From positions 29,263,862 through 29,327,861 of the forward strand of contig NC_060886.1 in NCBI RefSeq assembly GCF_014805685.1: a stretch of 64,000 nucleotides of DNA. Direction: 5' to 3'. Origin of the DNA: Silurus meridionalis (Eukaryota; Chordata; Actinopteri; Siluriformes; Siluridae). The stretch's first letter is position 1, and the number at the start of each line of letters is the position of its first letter. Shown piece by piece: positions 20,038-45,269 of the stretch. The notes under the pieces were generated by a model. The model worked only from the letters and a program-made list of their open reading frames with translations, made no database searches and was not told the DNA's origin. Both the position numbers and the translations under genes were made by a program.

Positions 20038-22011
20038 AAAAGCTGCATTATTTCTTATTAAAACATGGAAGTATAATGAATATTGTTTAAATACTAAGCA
20101 TCGTCTATATTACGAATAATTGCGGTCCAAATTGGAGCCATTGTAACGAAAGGAATCATTGGAAATCTCGTGGAATGATGTTTGACAGGTTTCTTGTTGT
20201 GTAGCTTGCTTTCTCGATTTCTTTGAAAGGATCTTCCTTTCGCACGGCCTGCTTTTCCCCCCCGCAGCGCCACCTCCACAGGGTATCTGATCATATTCGT
20301 TCGTACATGTAATGTCAGAGTAAAGTCCATAGTATTCCACTGATACCATCGCATGCTTTATTTGTTTTTTTTTCAAACATACTACGGAATTATCTACACA
20401 CGATATCTAGACCAGCCTTTTAGATACCATCGATAACTTAATATCGCTACTTTTAAACGCACAGACGATTATATCGGCAAACCGCATCGACGTTTTTCAA
20501 AAGCGTTTCGCCTTTATGTGTATTCTATACGATGTATACGATGTACCTTATATAGCTTTTACATGTTTTTCATTGTTTTTTTGTCCTGTTTTTTTTTTTT
20601 TTTGTGATGTACCTTTTGACAAATGTTTATACAAGCAAAATGATTCGATTTTACCTAAATGTTATAGAAATCATTTTATATACAGTACATATAAAGAAAT
20701 CGTTTCACTCTGAAGTGTCTGTGTTCTTTCTTCCGTCTTTTGAAAATGTACACTCAAGGAAAAGATGATTTCATACATACCGAGATTAAAGGTTTTCTCC
20801 TGACACCATACATTTCCTGTGTAAAATGACTCTTCGACTGGTTTCCAGAATCCAACTTTGGTGTGATTACACTGTTCCATCTTAAACTTGGCATTGTACT
20901 TAAACCCATCATTATGTAGAATCCATAAATATTCTAGAAAAATCACAGAGCGCTCGATATCGACCTCGTAATATGACCCAGGGTTTCCTGTGCATTACTC
21001 TTTATCTGTGGATTTGAAATCAAGGCAAATTGTCATCTAGAAGAACTGGTCTTCTATTTAATTCCCCTGTCAGGCATTTGTGGAATGGAAAAAAAAAACA
21101 GCCTTCAAGTCCATATAAATATATTGGAGTTGGCGCAGTGTGGTACAGAACCCTAGACGTTATCGGGTGCCTGCTAGAGGACCTCGGAGTCGCCTGGTTG
21201 AATTCAGATTGGTTGAAGCACCAGATTGAAGCGCTATGAAAATGAAGACAATAGACTATTTGGAATTATTGAATGCATCTTCATGGGCAGAAATATATTT
21301 TATCAGATTCTGATTTGAGTTTAAGACACCAGAGAAGGCTGAAGTCCAACATCTTAACCACTGACCAACCCTTGCTGGAAGACCTGCTTGAAACCACTAC
21401 CAACTTCCTGGATAATATCTTCAGTATTTCTTCTCAAGAATGATCATTTACAGAAGACTTTTTTTTTCTTTCCTTTATTTTTTTTGAATGCTTGGCTTGT
21501 AGAAAGGGTTTCTTCCTCATATAAAAGTCACGTCAGACTCCATCATCAACTCCTTTCTTGCGGTTGAGTTGAACCTTTACACCGGAGTTTTCTGATCCCT
21601 GGATGTTAACGTATGCCTTTTTTCTGAGTGTGTGGTCACAAGATGTTTATATGACAACGGATGTTTGCATGGATGCAATGTTTGTACCTTAAGTTGTTTG
21701 GAAATTGTTCTAAAGAAGAAACCCGACCTATGGAGGTCCACAATGAGTTGCTTAGATTGCCCAGTGATATCCTGAGGGGAAAACCAGTCACTGGTTCTAA
21801 ATACAGCTGCATATGTGAGCTTCCAAATGACTCCTAATTATGACAATTGGCCAATCAGAAGCTTAGATCTGTCTGAAAGATTTTAAATTGAGTGGTGTTT
21901 TGAATAAGTGGGAAAAAAAACCCATTTGATGTATGAAAAAAAAAAGAAAAAGATCTAAAAACTCACAAACATGAATGTAACGTAATGAGGAATGTGTGGA
22001 ACTGGAATATC
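20038..22011. other. ahr2 3' region and intergenic DNA
   Basis: A possible ATTAAA polyadenylation signal is at 20057-20062, only weak evidence. The stretch 21300-21700 looks like moderately complex non-coding sequence. No gene recognised. Confidence 0.45.
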
Positions 22012-22014
22012 TTA

Positions 22015-22068
<54 letters not shown>
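22012..22068. repeat. (TA)n microsatellite
   Basis: Roughly 27 uninterrupted TA units. Confidence 0.95.
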
Positions 22069-22070
<2 letters not shown>

Positions 22071-22137
22071 AGGATGATCCATGTTAAACAATGTAGTTCC
22101 AGTTTTTAAAGGACACTGAAATTAAATAGAGTTTTCA

Positions 22138-22232
22138 GCCGCAAGGGCTTTTGAGATGTTTCACTAGATTTTGTGGAGGTTTGTGTTCATTCAGTCACAA
22201 AGGTGTCATTAAAGTCAGGTACTGATTTAGGT
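22138..22232 (-). repeat. Tc1-derived repeat, left part
   Basis: GAGATGTTTCACTAGATTTT, TTCATTCAGTCACAAAGGTG and AAAGTCAGGTACTGATTTAG belong to the Tc1-derived family. The repeat is interrupted by a long tandem array and resumes at 22886-22955. Confidence 0.7.
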
Positions 22233-22350
22233 TATCTATCTATCTATCTGTCTATCTGTCTGTCTGTCTGTCTGTCTGTCATTCTTTTTCTATCTATCTA
22301 TCTATCTATCTATCTGTCTGTCTGTCTGTCATTCTTTTCATATCTATCTA

Positions 22351-22433
<83 letters not shown>

Positions 22434-22466
22434 GTCTGTCTGTCTGTCTGTCAGTCATTCTTTTCA

Positions 22467-22543
<77 letters not shown>

Positions 22544-22568
22544 GTCTGTCTGTCTGTCATTCTTTTCA

Positions 22569-22617
<49 letters not shown>

Positions 22618-22654
22618 GTCTGTCTGTCTGTCTGTCTGTCTGTCATTCTTTTCA

Positions 22655-22715
<61 letters not shown>

Positions 22716-22886
22716 GTCTATCTGTCTGTCTGTCTGTCTGTCATTCTTTTCATGTCTGTCTGTCTGCCTGTCTGTCTTCCTTCCTTCCTTCCTTCCTCCC
22801 TCCCTCCCCCTTCCTTCCTTCCCTCCCTCCCTTCCTTCCTTCCTTCCTTCCTTCCTTCCCTCCCTCCCTTCCTTCCTTCCTTCCTT
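22229..22886. repeat. Compound (TATC)n/(TGTC)n/(CCTT)n array with periodic interruptions
   Basis: Runs of TATC followed by TGTC are broken six times by ATTCTTTT (at about 22281, 22331, 22457, 22559, 22645 and 22743), giving a higher-order unit of 50-126 bp. From about 22773 it becomes CCTT and CCCT repeats. The long open frame through it is only a repeat translation. Confidence 0.95.
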
Positions 22887-22955
22887 CAAAGGTGTTAGTA
22901 AAGCCCGGTACTGAAGTAGGTGACATAAGGGGACCTGGGGTTCAGTCAGCGTATC
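22886..22955 (-). repeat. Tc1-derived repeat, right part
   Basis: CAAAGGTGTTAGTAAAGCCC and GGACCTGGGGTTCAGTCAGC continue the Tc1-derived repeat. Its first 35 bases repeat sequence already present at 22198-22232, so the array lies between duplicated segments. Confidence 0.65.
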
Positions 22956-23193
22956 TATCTATCTTTTTTCTTTCTTACTGACTGACCGTCTATGCATCCA
23001 TCTGTCTGTCTATATATCTATTTGTATTTTTGTCGAGAGAAAAAAAAAAGCGAATGACTCTTATTCTGAAAGCCATAATTGATGACGCAGAATTTGCGCG
23101 ACGGTACAGCTGCCTCGGTCAGACCGTCGCCCTTAGTGTCGGCGGAACGCTCGGATTTTCTTTCTTGAATCGTTTTTCTCGGGAACTTGAGCG

Positions 23194-36283
<13,090 letters not shown>

Positions 36284-36440
36284 AGGGAGGGAAAGCGTTG
36301 TCTAGGAGTCCTCGTCCAGCTCGGCGCTCTCGCTTTGTCCAGCTCAGAGGAGGGTTAAAAAAAAAAAAAAAAAAAGGACGTTGTTCGTCGTCTGCTGGTG
36401 TGTAAATTGCTATTAATAAAAAATCTATGTTAAACGGACG
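36284..36440 (+). promoter_or_regulatory. ndufa10 3' UTR with polyadenylation signal
   Basis: AATAAA at 36415-36420, about 130 bases after the stop, followed by a T-rich stretch (CGTTTTTTTATCGTG), fitting a short 3' UTR. Confidence 0.75.
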
Positions 36441-36539
36441 TTTTTTTATCGTGTCATGAGTTCAGGTACAGACATGCGAAAGGGACAGATCTACCTCCAC
36501 ACCGCTGAAAAACTACAGCCACTGCAGGAGAAGGGGAAA

Positions 36540-36960
36540 AAAAAAGCGATTTCATCTCATTTCATTGCACCAAGACGGTGACTAATCGGCCCAATTAAAA
36601 GTCGCTTTCGAGATGCGCGCCGAAGAGGAGCTCGCCACAACTCATTAGCCACCCGAAACCACTCGTTTCTCGTTAGTCCCCGATCCTCCCCTCCTGAAGA
36701 TGCTATCTTGGGCCCGGTCTGCCTTCTTTCATTCTCGCTGCCAGGAAGGATGCTGATCCAGAAATAGCAGTGTGCCACTAGTGATTAATTCCTGTCTTTT
36801 GTGCTGCCGAAGAGGCTTCGGATTACCATAATAAACACGGTGATTGCGAGTGCTGATACCTCTCCATCCATGAAAAAAAAAATACTGATTATTCATGAAG
36901 CTCTTCAATTACGCTGAAGTAGTTCGATGTATTGTTTCAAAAACAAAAAAAACAGCGTAC
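36540..36960. other. Candidate conserved non-coding block
   Basis: Repeat-free sequence of mixed composition just downstream of ndufa10, with homeobox-like ATTA words (GTGATTAATTCC, GATTATTCATGAAG). No coding frame. It is a candidate regulatory element by style only. Confidence 0.3.
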
Positions 36961-39229
36961 TCTGATAACACCGAGCAATCAAACGGCTTTGATCTGCGAT
37001 GTTTCTTCGAAGGTTCAGAAGTGCACCCAGGTCCTGAGATGAGTGATTGGAGGGGTAACTATGAGTAGAATAGTGATTTCTGATTGCTGATCAAAAAAAA
37101 AAGAGATCTATTAGTTCAGTGTGGGAATTGATCAGGAGAGGATGTAGAACCAAATCTCCAAACCTTTTCTTTGATTTCAGCACCTTTCCATCTCTAAAAA
37201 GTGAACCCAGGGTTAATACCAAGGATGCCACGGTGCTTATCGGATGCTCTCAGAATATCGCCGCTGGATGGCAAACATACACTCTAAGAAGAATTTTTCA
37301 CTCCCTGCAATTTCAAAAGCTAACCAAGTGAGGGCACTGTTGAGACTTTTTTCCTTTCACTCGAACGACATCTAAGATATCACTGATTCGTGCCTGATGG
37401 TGCAGAAGCCCCTTGTTTTTTCAGCCTTCTTTTTTTTTTTGCCCCTCAGCTTGTGCCTGAGGTGTAGCTGACATTAAGAGGCTTTCATTTTGACTGCGCT
37501 CTTTCAAATCTATAAATATTGCATGGCCCGCGATCCCGTCTTAGTTGTTATTTTAGCTCCGCTGCGCTCGTCAGTTTGTATAATAGCCTATGGGGGGGCC
37601 ATGGGGGTGGGGGGGTGGCGGGAGAAACTTCCATTTTGGTTAATAAAACCACCACCACAACATTAGGCACTTTCTGGATGTGAGGTTCACTCGCATTCAA
37701 TAGGTAGTGAATGCACTACTAAGGTAATGTTATGCAGCTGTATGTGAAGAGGTTCATTATTTAGCAATAGCTGCACATTCCGGAAGGTTTTCTTCTTCTC
37801 CTTTCTTCGCGCAGCCACACGGCAAGAAAGTCGAAACGATTTATACGTTTTTTGAAAGTTACGCTTCGAAGTGCGTACTTGTTCTAGCTAATATTTTTAC
37901 GTGAAAGGCCTTGTTAACGATTTTCTGATGGCCGAAAACGTAAAATAAGCAGTTTCGAATAATAATAATAAGAAAAAATGACGTACATACACTTAATAGA
38001 TCGGATATAAAAAGTCCGCACATCCTTTTGAAATGGAATCTTTAACGTGTAAAGAATGAAGTGTTGCCACAAACCTTTTTAAGCGCACAATCGCACAGGA
38101 CGTTTTCGTATGGTTGCGTTTTCCCTTCGCTACAGCGCTACAGGCTCTGAACTCAACGGGAAACATACCAATCCTATGGTCAGGTGTGTCCAAAAGGTTT
38201 TTTCCAAAAGTATTCAGACTACTCCTTGGCCTTGTTGACCCAGGATCTGAATGTCTTCATTTACTGATATAGACTTCGACACACTTTTTGTAAGTTGCCC
38301 TGCGATTACCCTGGTGTGATATAACTATTTTAAAAACGGCCAGGTTTTACTAGTCGTCTTTGCGGCAGTTGAAAAATCGGCGAGGCCGCAACCTGTGTCA
38401 CGCTCGGGCCGGTTTAATCCGGTGTGACATTAGCGTCTGAATCGTGGGCCGTCACAGGCGGCTTTTTAGGAGCAGCGAATAAACGAGCGGCCTGGAAAGA
38501 TAAACAAAGTGCACATCACAGTGTTGGCACACAACGGATACAGAGAAGCATGACTGACGCATTAACGGCTGTCATGGGCGCTTTGCGTAGCGTAGAAGAT
38601 CGAAACCTGATCTTCGATCCTTCCTTTTTTTTTTTTACATTTATTTCAAAAGTTCTGAAACACCTAATGCGTCCCGAAAACATACGGAAAAGTGCTGTGA
38701 AAGTTCTCGTTTGTTTTGCTGTCTTTAGTGAGCGTTTCTGCTTTTCTTTTCTTTTTTTTTCTTTTTTTAAATATGCAACGAATTCCAGTGGCTCCTCCAG
38801 CAGCCTGAGAGACGTTCTGATAATCTGCTTTTACCTACCAGACATTTAGTGCTTCCTGTTATTCAATGGAAAAGAATTGCACTTTTGCGTCAGCAGGACG
38901 AGCATGGCATTGTGCTTTTAGTATCGAATATTTTGGACTGGGATCGGCGTTATTGCAAATTGAACACTTTTGTTTTGTCTACTTTGGTGCCCAGTTTAGA
39001 CAAATATTATGTCCTTCTGAATGTTTACTAGTTTGAAGCCTGGGTTTCACCTATTAAGGCTGAAGGTTTTGTTTGTTGTTAAAGCAAAAAAGATAAACCA
39101 ACATGAAAACCGGAGAGCTGTCTACGGAGAAAAGCAAGTTCAGTCTATCAAAGGCATTACAAAGGCATTGAGAGTAAGCTATAAAATTAACTGAATTGTC
39201 CTGTAAAGAAAATTAATCCTGTACCATCA
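36961..39229. other. Intergenic, no recognised feature
   Basis: Non-coding. Mixed AT-rich sequence, a G-rich run near 37589-37621 and poly-T runs. Open frames are short with no motif. Confidence 0.5.
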
Positions 39230-39990
39230 ACCAAACAAGTCAACTGGGGATACAAGAGCAGTTGATGACCAAAAGACCTGTGAAGAAGAAAAACCCTGTA
39301 ACATCCAAACATCTTGAAGAACTGACTACGGATGTCGGCTGCCTCAAATCTGTCCATCTCTTCGCGTAATTCCAGACAGACTCACTGATGTTGAGTTTAG
39401 GACTCTGTGGGGGCCAAAACTATTTGTTCGACTCCTTGTTGTTCTCTACACAAAAGATTGTGCTTAATGGCTGAAAGGTTGGGGTTGGTGGGGTGCCTCC
39501 TTGATGGCATGATTGGTAAATATCTGGCTGATTAAGGACACCATTAATCCAAGCTCCACTTGCAGAACTTGCAGGAAACCACCACCATGCTTCACTGTCG
39601 ACCTTCAGACGCTCATTATTGTACTTTTGTTCAGTGCTTTGGCAAACAATTTCCCTAAAGACCGGCAGACTTCTCCAGACAGTAAAAACTTTGTGGGTTC
39701 TCACCGAAAAGACCCTCCGAGACATTAATCTGTGATGCCACCGATAACCTCCAGACGGCAGGGTTGAAAATATCACCAGTTTTAAAATAAACACGCCATA
39801 TTGCAAGCCACAAGTTATAAGAATAGGAAATCCAAACAGGAACCATAGAAGTTCATGAACCACCCTCAATGTGATTGAAAAGACAAAGTGTGGAGAAGGA
39901 ACACTTGTAATGTGTTCAATTCTCTTGTGTTGTTCATTACTTTCCTTCGTTCCACAAGCTAGCTGGAACATCTCGAATATCTTCACGAAG
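39230..39990 (-). mobile_element. Decayed Tc1-like transposon remnant
   Basis: The minus strand has a frame with SEAWWWFPASSASGAWINGV, which resembles the GGGSVMVWGCFSASG region of Tc1 transposases. Nearby text such as ACTGATGTTGAGTTTAGGAC (reverse of a DLNP-type segment) fits too. Heavily mutated. Confidence 0.5.
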
Positions 39991-41039
39991 CGAATTCATG
40001 ACCTTGCGACATTCCTAAATGATCCGGATTCATAGCAATATCCGAAAGTATTTCCTTTCTTTGTCATTTGAGCATGCTTAAACCTTTTCTCCGGGAGCTA
40101 AGTGGTGGATATGTGCTCTCTGCTCCACCTGGAAGTCCTTGGCATTTGTTGTGTCCTTCACAACCCATATGTAAATGCGGGGAGAAAAAAGCCCTTGGCT
40201 ACAATTTTTACAGGCCTGGTGTTGAGTGGTCATTTTATTTCCTTTTTTTTCTTTTTGGAACAACGTTTTATCTCTACTGTCACTTCAATCACATGGTTTT
40301 AAAGGAGTCGTTAGCCGGGCAGGTGGTCATGCGATTAGCGGAACTTTGCGTCGCTGTTGCGGCGACGTCAGATTGGACACGAGGTCGTTTTCGCTGCTGG
40401 AATTTTCCCCGTATGTAATTGTGTAATTAGTGCAATTTCCACCGCACACACACACACACACAACCTTTTATATAAGCAATCGTTGCAATGTTAATGGACT
40501 GCAATGCCTTTTTCAAGGCCAGAACTGTTCCTTTGAAGCCGTCGCCATGAAAAAAAAATTATTTTTAATATCGGAATCCCTGTGTATGGATTTATCCTAA
40601 TTTAAATCGCAGATGATTTACTGCTGTACGGGTCGAAATTGGCAAAAGTATCCACATTGCTGTCAGGAAGTTGTTTTTTATTTATTTTTGGCAGATACAC
40701 ACTCGGAGGCGTTTGTGATAAATTGATGCGGTTATGCTAATGGTGGAGGCTTCACAGCTTTATAAGCTACCTGTCAGGATCAGGCTCAATTGTACAAATT
40801 ACACATACACATAAAGCAGTGGAAAAAAACCCTTACATCATTATGGGAAATACTTTCGATTGAGACCTTCCTCCAAAGCTGATGACTTCAGGCTGTAGTC
40901 AGAATTCCCAAATATAATGCTATTACTATTGATTTGTTTACAGCCGGATACAAACTGCATCCATGCACGGTCAGACTGATCCCTACTGTTCCATACCCTG
41001 TCTGCTATGTCTTTCCGTCAATGTGTACTTCATACGTCG
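39991..41039. other. Intergenic, no recognised feature
   Basis: Holds a short (CA)n tract at 40444-40462. No gene or repeat family recognised. Confidence 0.5.
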
Positions 41040-41640
41040 TTTTTTATTAAAATGTTTGGAGACGCGCTCTGTTTACTAGAAAGTACTTTATTTACCTGTG
41101 TTTCCACACTATCCCCTTCCAAATAGTCGCTTGCACAGCAATATAGTGCTGCCAGCGTTCCTTCCACATCTGGATTGTGTCCTGGGAGTCTTCTTTTCGA
41201 AGCGTGTCAAGCATCTTCTGGGATTAGCGCTGGATCTTCATCTTTGGGAAGAGGAACAGTAGGGATCATGGGGATTGTTCACCGCCGATCATTATGCACG
41301 AGTTGCCGAATGGTTTCGACATTTTCGGGGGTTTAGCACGTTGAAGGTCTTCCTGATTTCTCGTCGTCGTTCAGTCATGTTATTTTGCTCTCGAAACACC
41401 TCGAACGACTCCGGCAGCATCGGCGTATGTCAAACGTATGTCATGTCAAACGTCTGTGTGGCAGATTTGCCCAGTTTCACGCAGTTGTCCAGTTGTCCGT
41501 GATGAAATTGCAGATGTGGTAACAGAGAAAAGCTCCGGTTTGCACTATTAGTGCTTCGGAGATCTAATGAAGTGTACAGGTGACGCACTGGACTGACCTG
41601 AATCGTGACGTTTCAAACAGTCGGCTTTAAAACGTTGCAC
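41040..41640 (-). mobile_element. mariner-like transposon remnant
   Basis: The minus strand at about 41230-41100 encodes KMLDTLRKEDSQDTIQMWKE, then RWQHYIAVQ and, after a one-base slip, YFEGD-like sequence. This is the conserved end of mariner-family transposases. Upstream parts are scattered in other frames (CHTDV... near 41440). Dead copy. Confidence 0.68.
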
Positions 41641-42529
41641 GTGGAGCTGCTTGGCTTGTAATGGGAATGTTGGAAGGAAGAATAAACCGTTGTTCATATT
41701 TACTTATGTACATTTTTTGCATTAAACAGAGGCCAGAATTCCAGACTTATGCCCCAAAATCTGCAGAAAATACCCACTCATCTTTGAGAACCACTTCATC
41801 TCCCAGTTCACAGGGTTTTGTGGGGTCATAAAATTTGGTGTTCTGTAGACTTCAACCTTTGGAGAGACCTTAGTGCATTTAGTTTCATTTAATTTCCAAT
41901 TAATGTGTATATGCATATTGAGTCCTAGATTATTTAGATATGCTTCAGAATAAATTAATGCACTATATTACAACAATATATTACTTCAATTAATGTTACT
42001 ATAGACACAATAATACATTTTACACCGTGTGCAGTCTATCGGCATGTCGAGGTCAAGTTTGGTCTTAAAGAAAGCCATGAAACCACATGTCTGGGTGTAG
42101 CAGATGACCATAATGTTATAACCCAGTATGCAATGTATATCCCACCATTGTGTTCAATGATGGCGTGGTATATGAACACTAGATCCGGTTTAGCACGGTG
42201 TTGATCCCTGCTTATGGAAAACTTGATCTACATCTACATCTAGATCTATACTTTCGCTTTTTTCATGCAAAAATGATAGAACCAGACTCGACAGCAGACA
42301 ATACCGTGTCTTTCCTTAGCCTTTGCTGCTGGCTATCAGAATAACGTTTTAATATATCTTTGTCCATAAATGTGTGAATTATTCTAATAATTATTCTCTT
42401 CATCACAGCGCTCTTGGTAGCTTCATATCCGTCTTGCTTGAAGCTCTTGCTTGAACCAATCAGATTGTGACTTGCTGACATTGAAACCGTCTAGACGGCA
42501 TCCAAAACGTCTGCATTTTCACCTCTTTT
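41641..42529. other. Intergenic, little recognised
   Basis: AT-rich. Contains a copy of the CCAATCAGA-type short repeat near 42450. No gene seen. Confidence 0.45.
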
Positions 42530-43040
42530 GATCGGACGGTCGGAGATCGCGCTAGTGATTTGTGATAGAAGAGTATCTGCGAGAGTGAAAGGGAAAGTTT
42601 ATAGGACTGTGGTGAGACCTGAGATGATGTATGGTTTAGAGACAGTGGCATTGAGTAAAAGACAGGAGGTGGAGCTGGAGGTAGCAGAGCTGAAGATGTT
42701 GAGATGTTCATTGGGAGTGATGATGATGGACAGGATTAGAAACGAGTTTATTAGAGGGATAGCGCATGTAGGACCTTTTTGGAGACAAGGTGAGGGAGAT
42801 TGAGATGTTTGGACATGTGCAGAGGAGGGACATGGGGTATATCGGTAGGAGAATGCTGAGGATGGAGACACCAGGAAGGAGAAAAAGAGGAAGACCAAGG
42901 CGGAGGTTTATGGATGTGATGAGGGAAGACATGCAGGTAGTTGGGTTGAAAGAGGCAGATGTAGAGTACAGGAGGGTATGGAGACGGATGATCCGGTGTG
43001 GCGCCCCCTAATGGGAGAAGCCAATAGAAGAAGAGGGAGA
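42530..43040 (+). mobile_element. LINE 3' fragment (reverse transcriptase end)
   Basis: Frames encode ARVKGKVYRTVVRPEMMYGL, then ETVALSKRQEVELEVAELKM, and after a shift EIEMFGHVQRRD, RRMLRMETPGRRKRGRPRRR and VWRRMIRCGAP. This is the last part of a non-LTR retrotransposon polymerase common in fish, probably of the RTE type. It ends with CCCCTAATGGGAGAAGCC, the usual 3' end. Truncated at 5' and frameshifted, so inactive. Confidence 0.85.
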
Positions 43041-43799
43041 TATTGTCAGAGAGACTGCAACTCATTTTGTAATAAATAAAAAATTAGATGTCTATAAAAG
43101 GCAGTGTCGAATATAGAACAAAGAGAGAAAGGGAAAGGTCAAAGCATAAAAATAACACTGCTAAAAAAAAATAATAATGAAATAAGATTAAGGGCAATGG
43201 TGACATGACCCAGTTAGACTCCGTTTGCTGATCTGCCTGTCGATGTGGTGGGGAGGAAAAAAAAAGTCCTCTTGTTGGAACCGTTCCGAGCATCAGAGCA
43301 CCTGCTACCGTTCTCCTTTGAATAATGATGAATTTCGGCATGGCAAATGAATTTAATTCGATTTATTTGAGCAGAATTCACGCTCGAACCCCCTGAGCGG
43401 CGCTCCAGTCGATTTTCGAGTCAGTCATGGCGCGTTAGTGTGTAAGTCGAGGTGTGACCTAGCACTAAAGACAGCCTTCTAAACATCTGCTCAGCAGTTG
43501 CTTTAATTATAAAACACTATGTCTCTTTGGTTTAGATGAACACTTTTTGTTTTCTCGAAAAACCATCGTCGGGAATTTGCCGGCGCAAACTCGTGACGTG
43601 CGAATCGGTCTTTGAGTAATCGAGTCTGAAGAGGTTCAAGGAAATCACAAAATCTGAATCTCACAGGCTTGGTTATCAAATGATGGAAATATTGGAGGCT
43701 TTGTTTTTCATTAGCTTGAATGAAAAACTTGAAACTGTTAAAGCTCTCGGGGTCGAAGTGCTTTTTTTCGACATCACGTTCACACTTTGGTGCCCGATT
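43041..43799. other. Intergenic, no recognised feature
   Basis: Non-coding sequence of mixed composition. Nothing recognised. Confidence 0.5.
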
Positions 43800-44172
43800 G
43801 CTCTTAGACCCTCCACTCTTCTGGGAAGATTTCCACTCGATTTTGAGGTGTGCTTGTGGAGATATTATAGGGTGTTAGCTTATAGGTGGTAGCTTAGTGG
43901 TTAAGGGACTGGATCAGAAGGTCTCAAGTTCAAATCCCAACACTACCAAGGTACCAATACTAGGCCCTTGAGCAAGGCCCTTAACCCTCAGATGCTCATC
44001 TATGGATCGTTTTGGAAAAGGGCACCTTTTAAAATGCCATAAAAGTCAGGTAGGTGAGGTGAGGAGGCCTGGAGAGCAGTTAAGGTTCCAATTCATCCCA
44101 AAGGTGTTCAGTAGGGTCCACCGTCTCAACTCATAGAAAGCATATCTTCATGGAGCGGGCTTTGTGCACAAG
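43800..44172 (-). repeat. Tc1-derived repeat split by a SINE
   Basis: CCACTCTTCTGGGAAGATTT and GCTTGTGGAGATATTATA before the SINE, then AAAAGTCAGGTAGGTGAGG, GGAGGCCTGGAGAGCAG and CATATCTTCATGGAGCGGGC after it. The two halves are contiguous in the intact family. Confidence 0.78.
43883..44038 (+). repeat. tRNA-derived SINE nested in Tc1-derived repeat
   Basis: GGTGGTAGCTTAGTGGTTAA (A box), GTCTCAAGTTCAAATCCC (B box), then AGGCCCTTGAGCAAGGCCC and TTTTGGAAAAGGGCACC. Confidence 0.88.
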
Positions 44173-44204
44173 ATGTTTGGGCTTCCTAGTTCAATTGAAT
44201 CCTC

Positions 44205-44425
44205 CCATTCCCATGCTCATTTGCTCTTATAATAAGCTCTTCTGGGAAGATGTTCTACCAGATTATGGATTGATTATGGATTCAGGAGATTTATTCAGCC
44301 AACTAACACTAAGGTGTGTCAGTGAAGGCTTGGGGTTCTCTCAGTTTTCCAATTCATCCCGAAGGTATTCCAATAAGGTTGAGGTAAGAGCTCAATAGCG
44401 GGAGATCTTCCACTCCAACCTTCAT
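44205..44425 (-). repeat. Tc1-transposase-derived repeat
   Basis: CTCTTCTGGGAAGATGTTCT, GGTGTGTCAGTGAAGGC, CCAATTCATCCCGAAGGTAT and GGGAGATCTTCCACTCCAAC. Confidence 0.75.
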
Positions 44426-44599
44426 GCTTGCCGCCCTAACACTGCTATGCTAATACGGCTAATATCTTTCTGTGCTCAGAAAACACGAGCGAAATGTGTT
44501 TTCTGTGAATGCATTTGATTTGGATAGAAACACTTTGGTGATCCAGGCTTTAAATAGAAGTTTTAATCATGTTTCCATATGTTAAACACCGAAAGCTGC

Positions 44600-44830
44600 G
44601 AGAGGGAGAAATGACTTCAGGGAATCCGTGAAAATCCAGTTAATTTGCTCCCTGGCCAGAATGAAGTCCCGAGCGCTCATAAATTACCATTTCATTAAGA
44701 TTCAGAAGGCAAGCAGATTTAAATATTAATGATCCTCCCCCCCCCTCCCTGCTTTTGATTAGATTTTAATTACACGACTTTGTCTTAAACAAATCGGGGG
44801 GAGGAATTGGTATAAAGGAGCTATTTGTTA
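44600..44830. other. Candidate conserved non-coding block
   Basis: Repeat-free sequence with several homeobox-like words (CATAAATTACCATTTCATTA, AAATATTAATGATCC, GATTAGATTTTAATTA). No coding frame. Its look, not any comparison, suggests an enhancer-type element. Confidence 0.33.
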
Positions 44831-45269
44831 GCACGGATAATGAGCGTACCTGAAAGGTAGAGAGGAAGAAGGATCATTCGGTAGACGAGACAAAAAAAAA
44901 AAGGACCCCGGGGACGTACGGTTTTGTCTCATCATTTTTTTTGAAGATATATATTAGGATCACAAGTCCTGCCTCTGCAGATTCTTTCATGCCTTGTCAA
45001 GGAGCATCGGGCCTTCGTTTCGACTCCTGAGATTCAGTTTGGCGTCATTGCGATAGATTTCACGAGCTCGAGCGGTTATTTAGAGCCGAGCCCATAAGTC
45101 AGTCATACAAACAGGATTAGGCAGACAAGCTTTAGGGTTTCGCCTCTATAAGGAATTCAAAAACTATGCTTGAAAATCTTGCAGGGCCAACGACTGACCC
45201 AGAAGGTTACGGTCATGACATGTGACTGAAAGAGAATCAATTTCACGTGTTTAATTTGGTCAGAACGCA

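Noticed and set aside
22173..22898. Long open frame of Leu-Ser-Ile-Tyr repeats
   Set aside because: It is a translation of TATC/TGTC/CCTT tandem repeats and has no gene features.
39420..39986. 188-codon minus-strand open frame as a host gene
   Set aside because: Part of it resembles a Tc1 transposase segment; more likely transposon remains.
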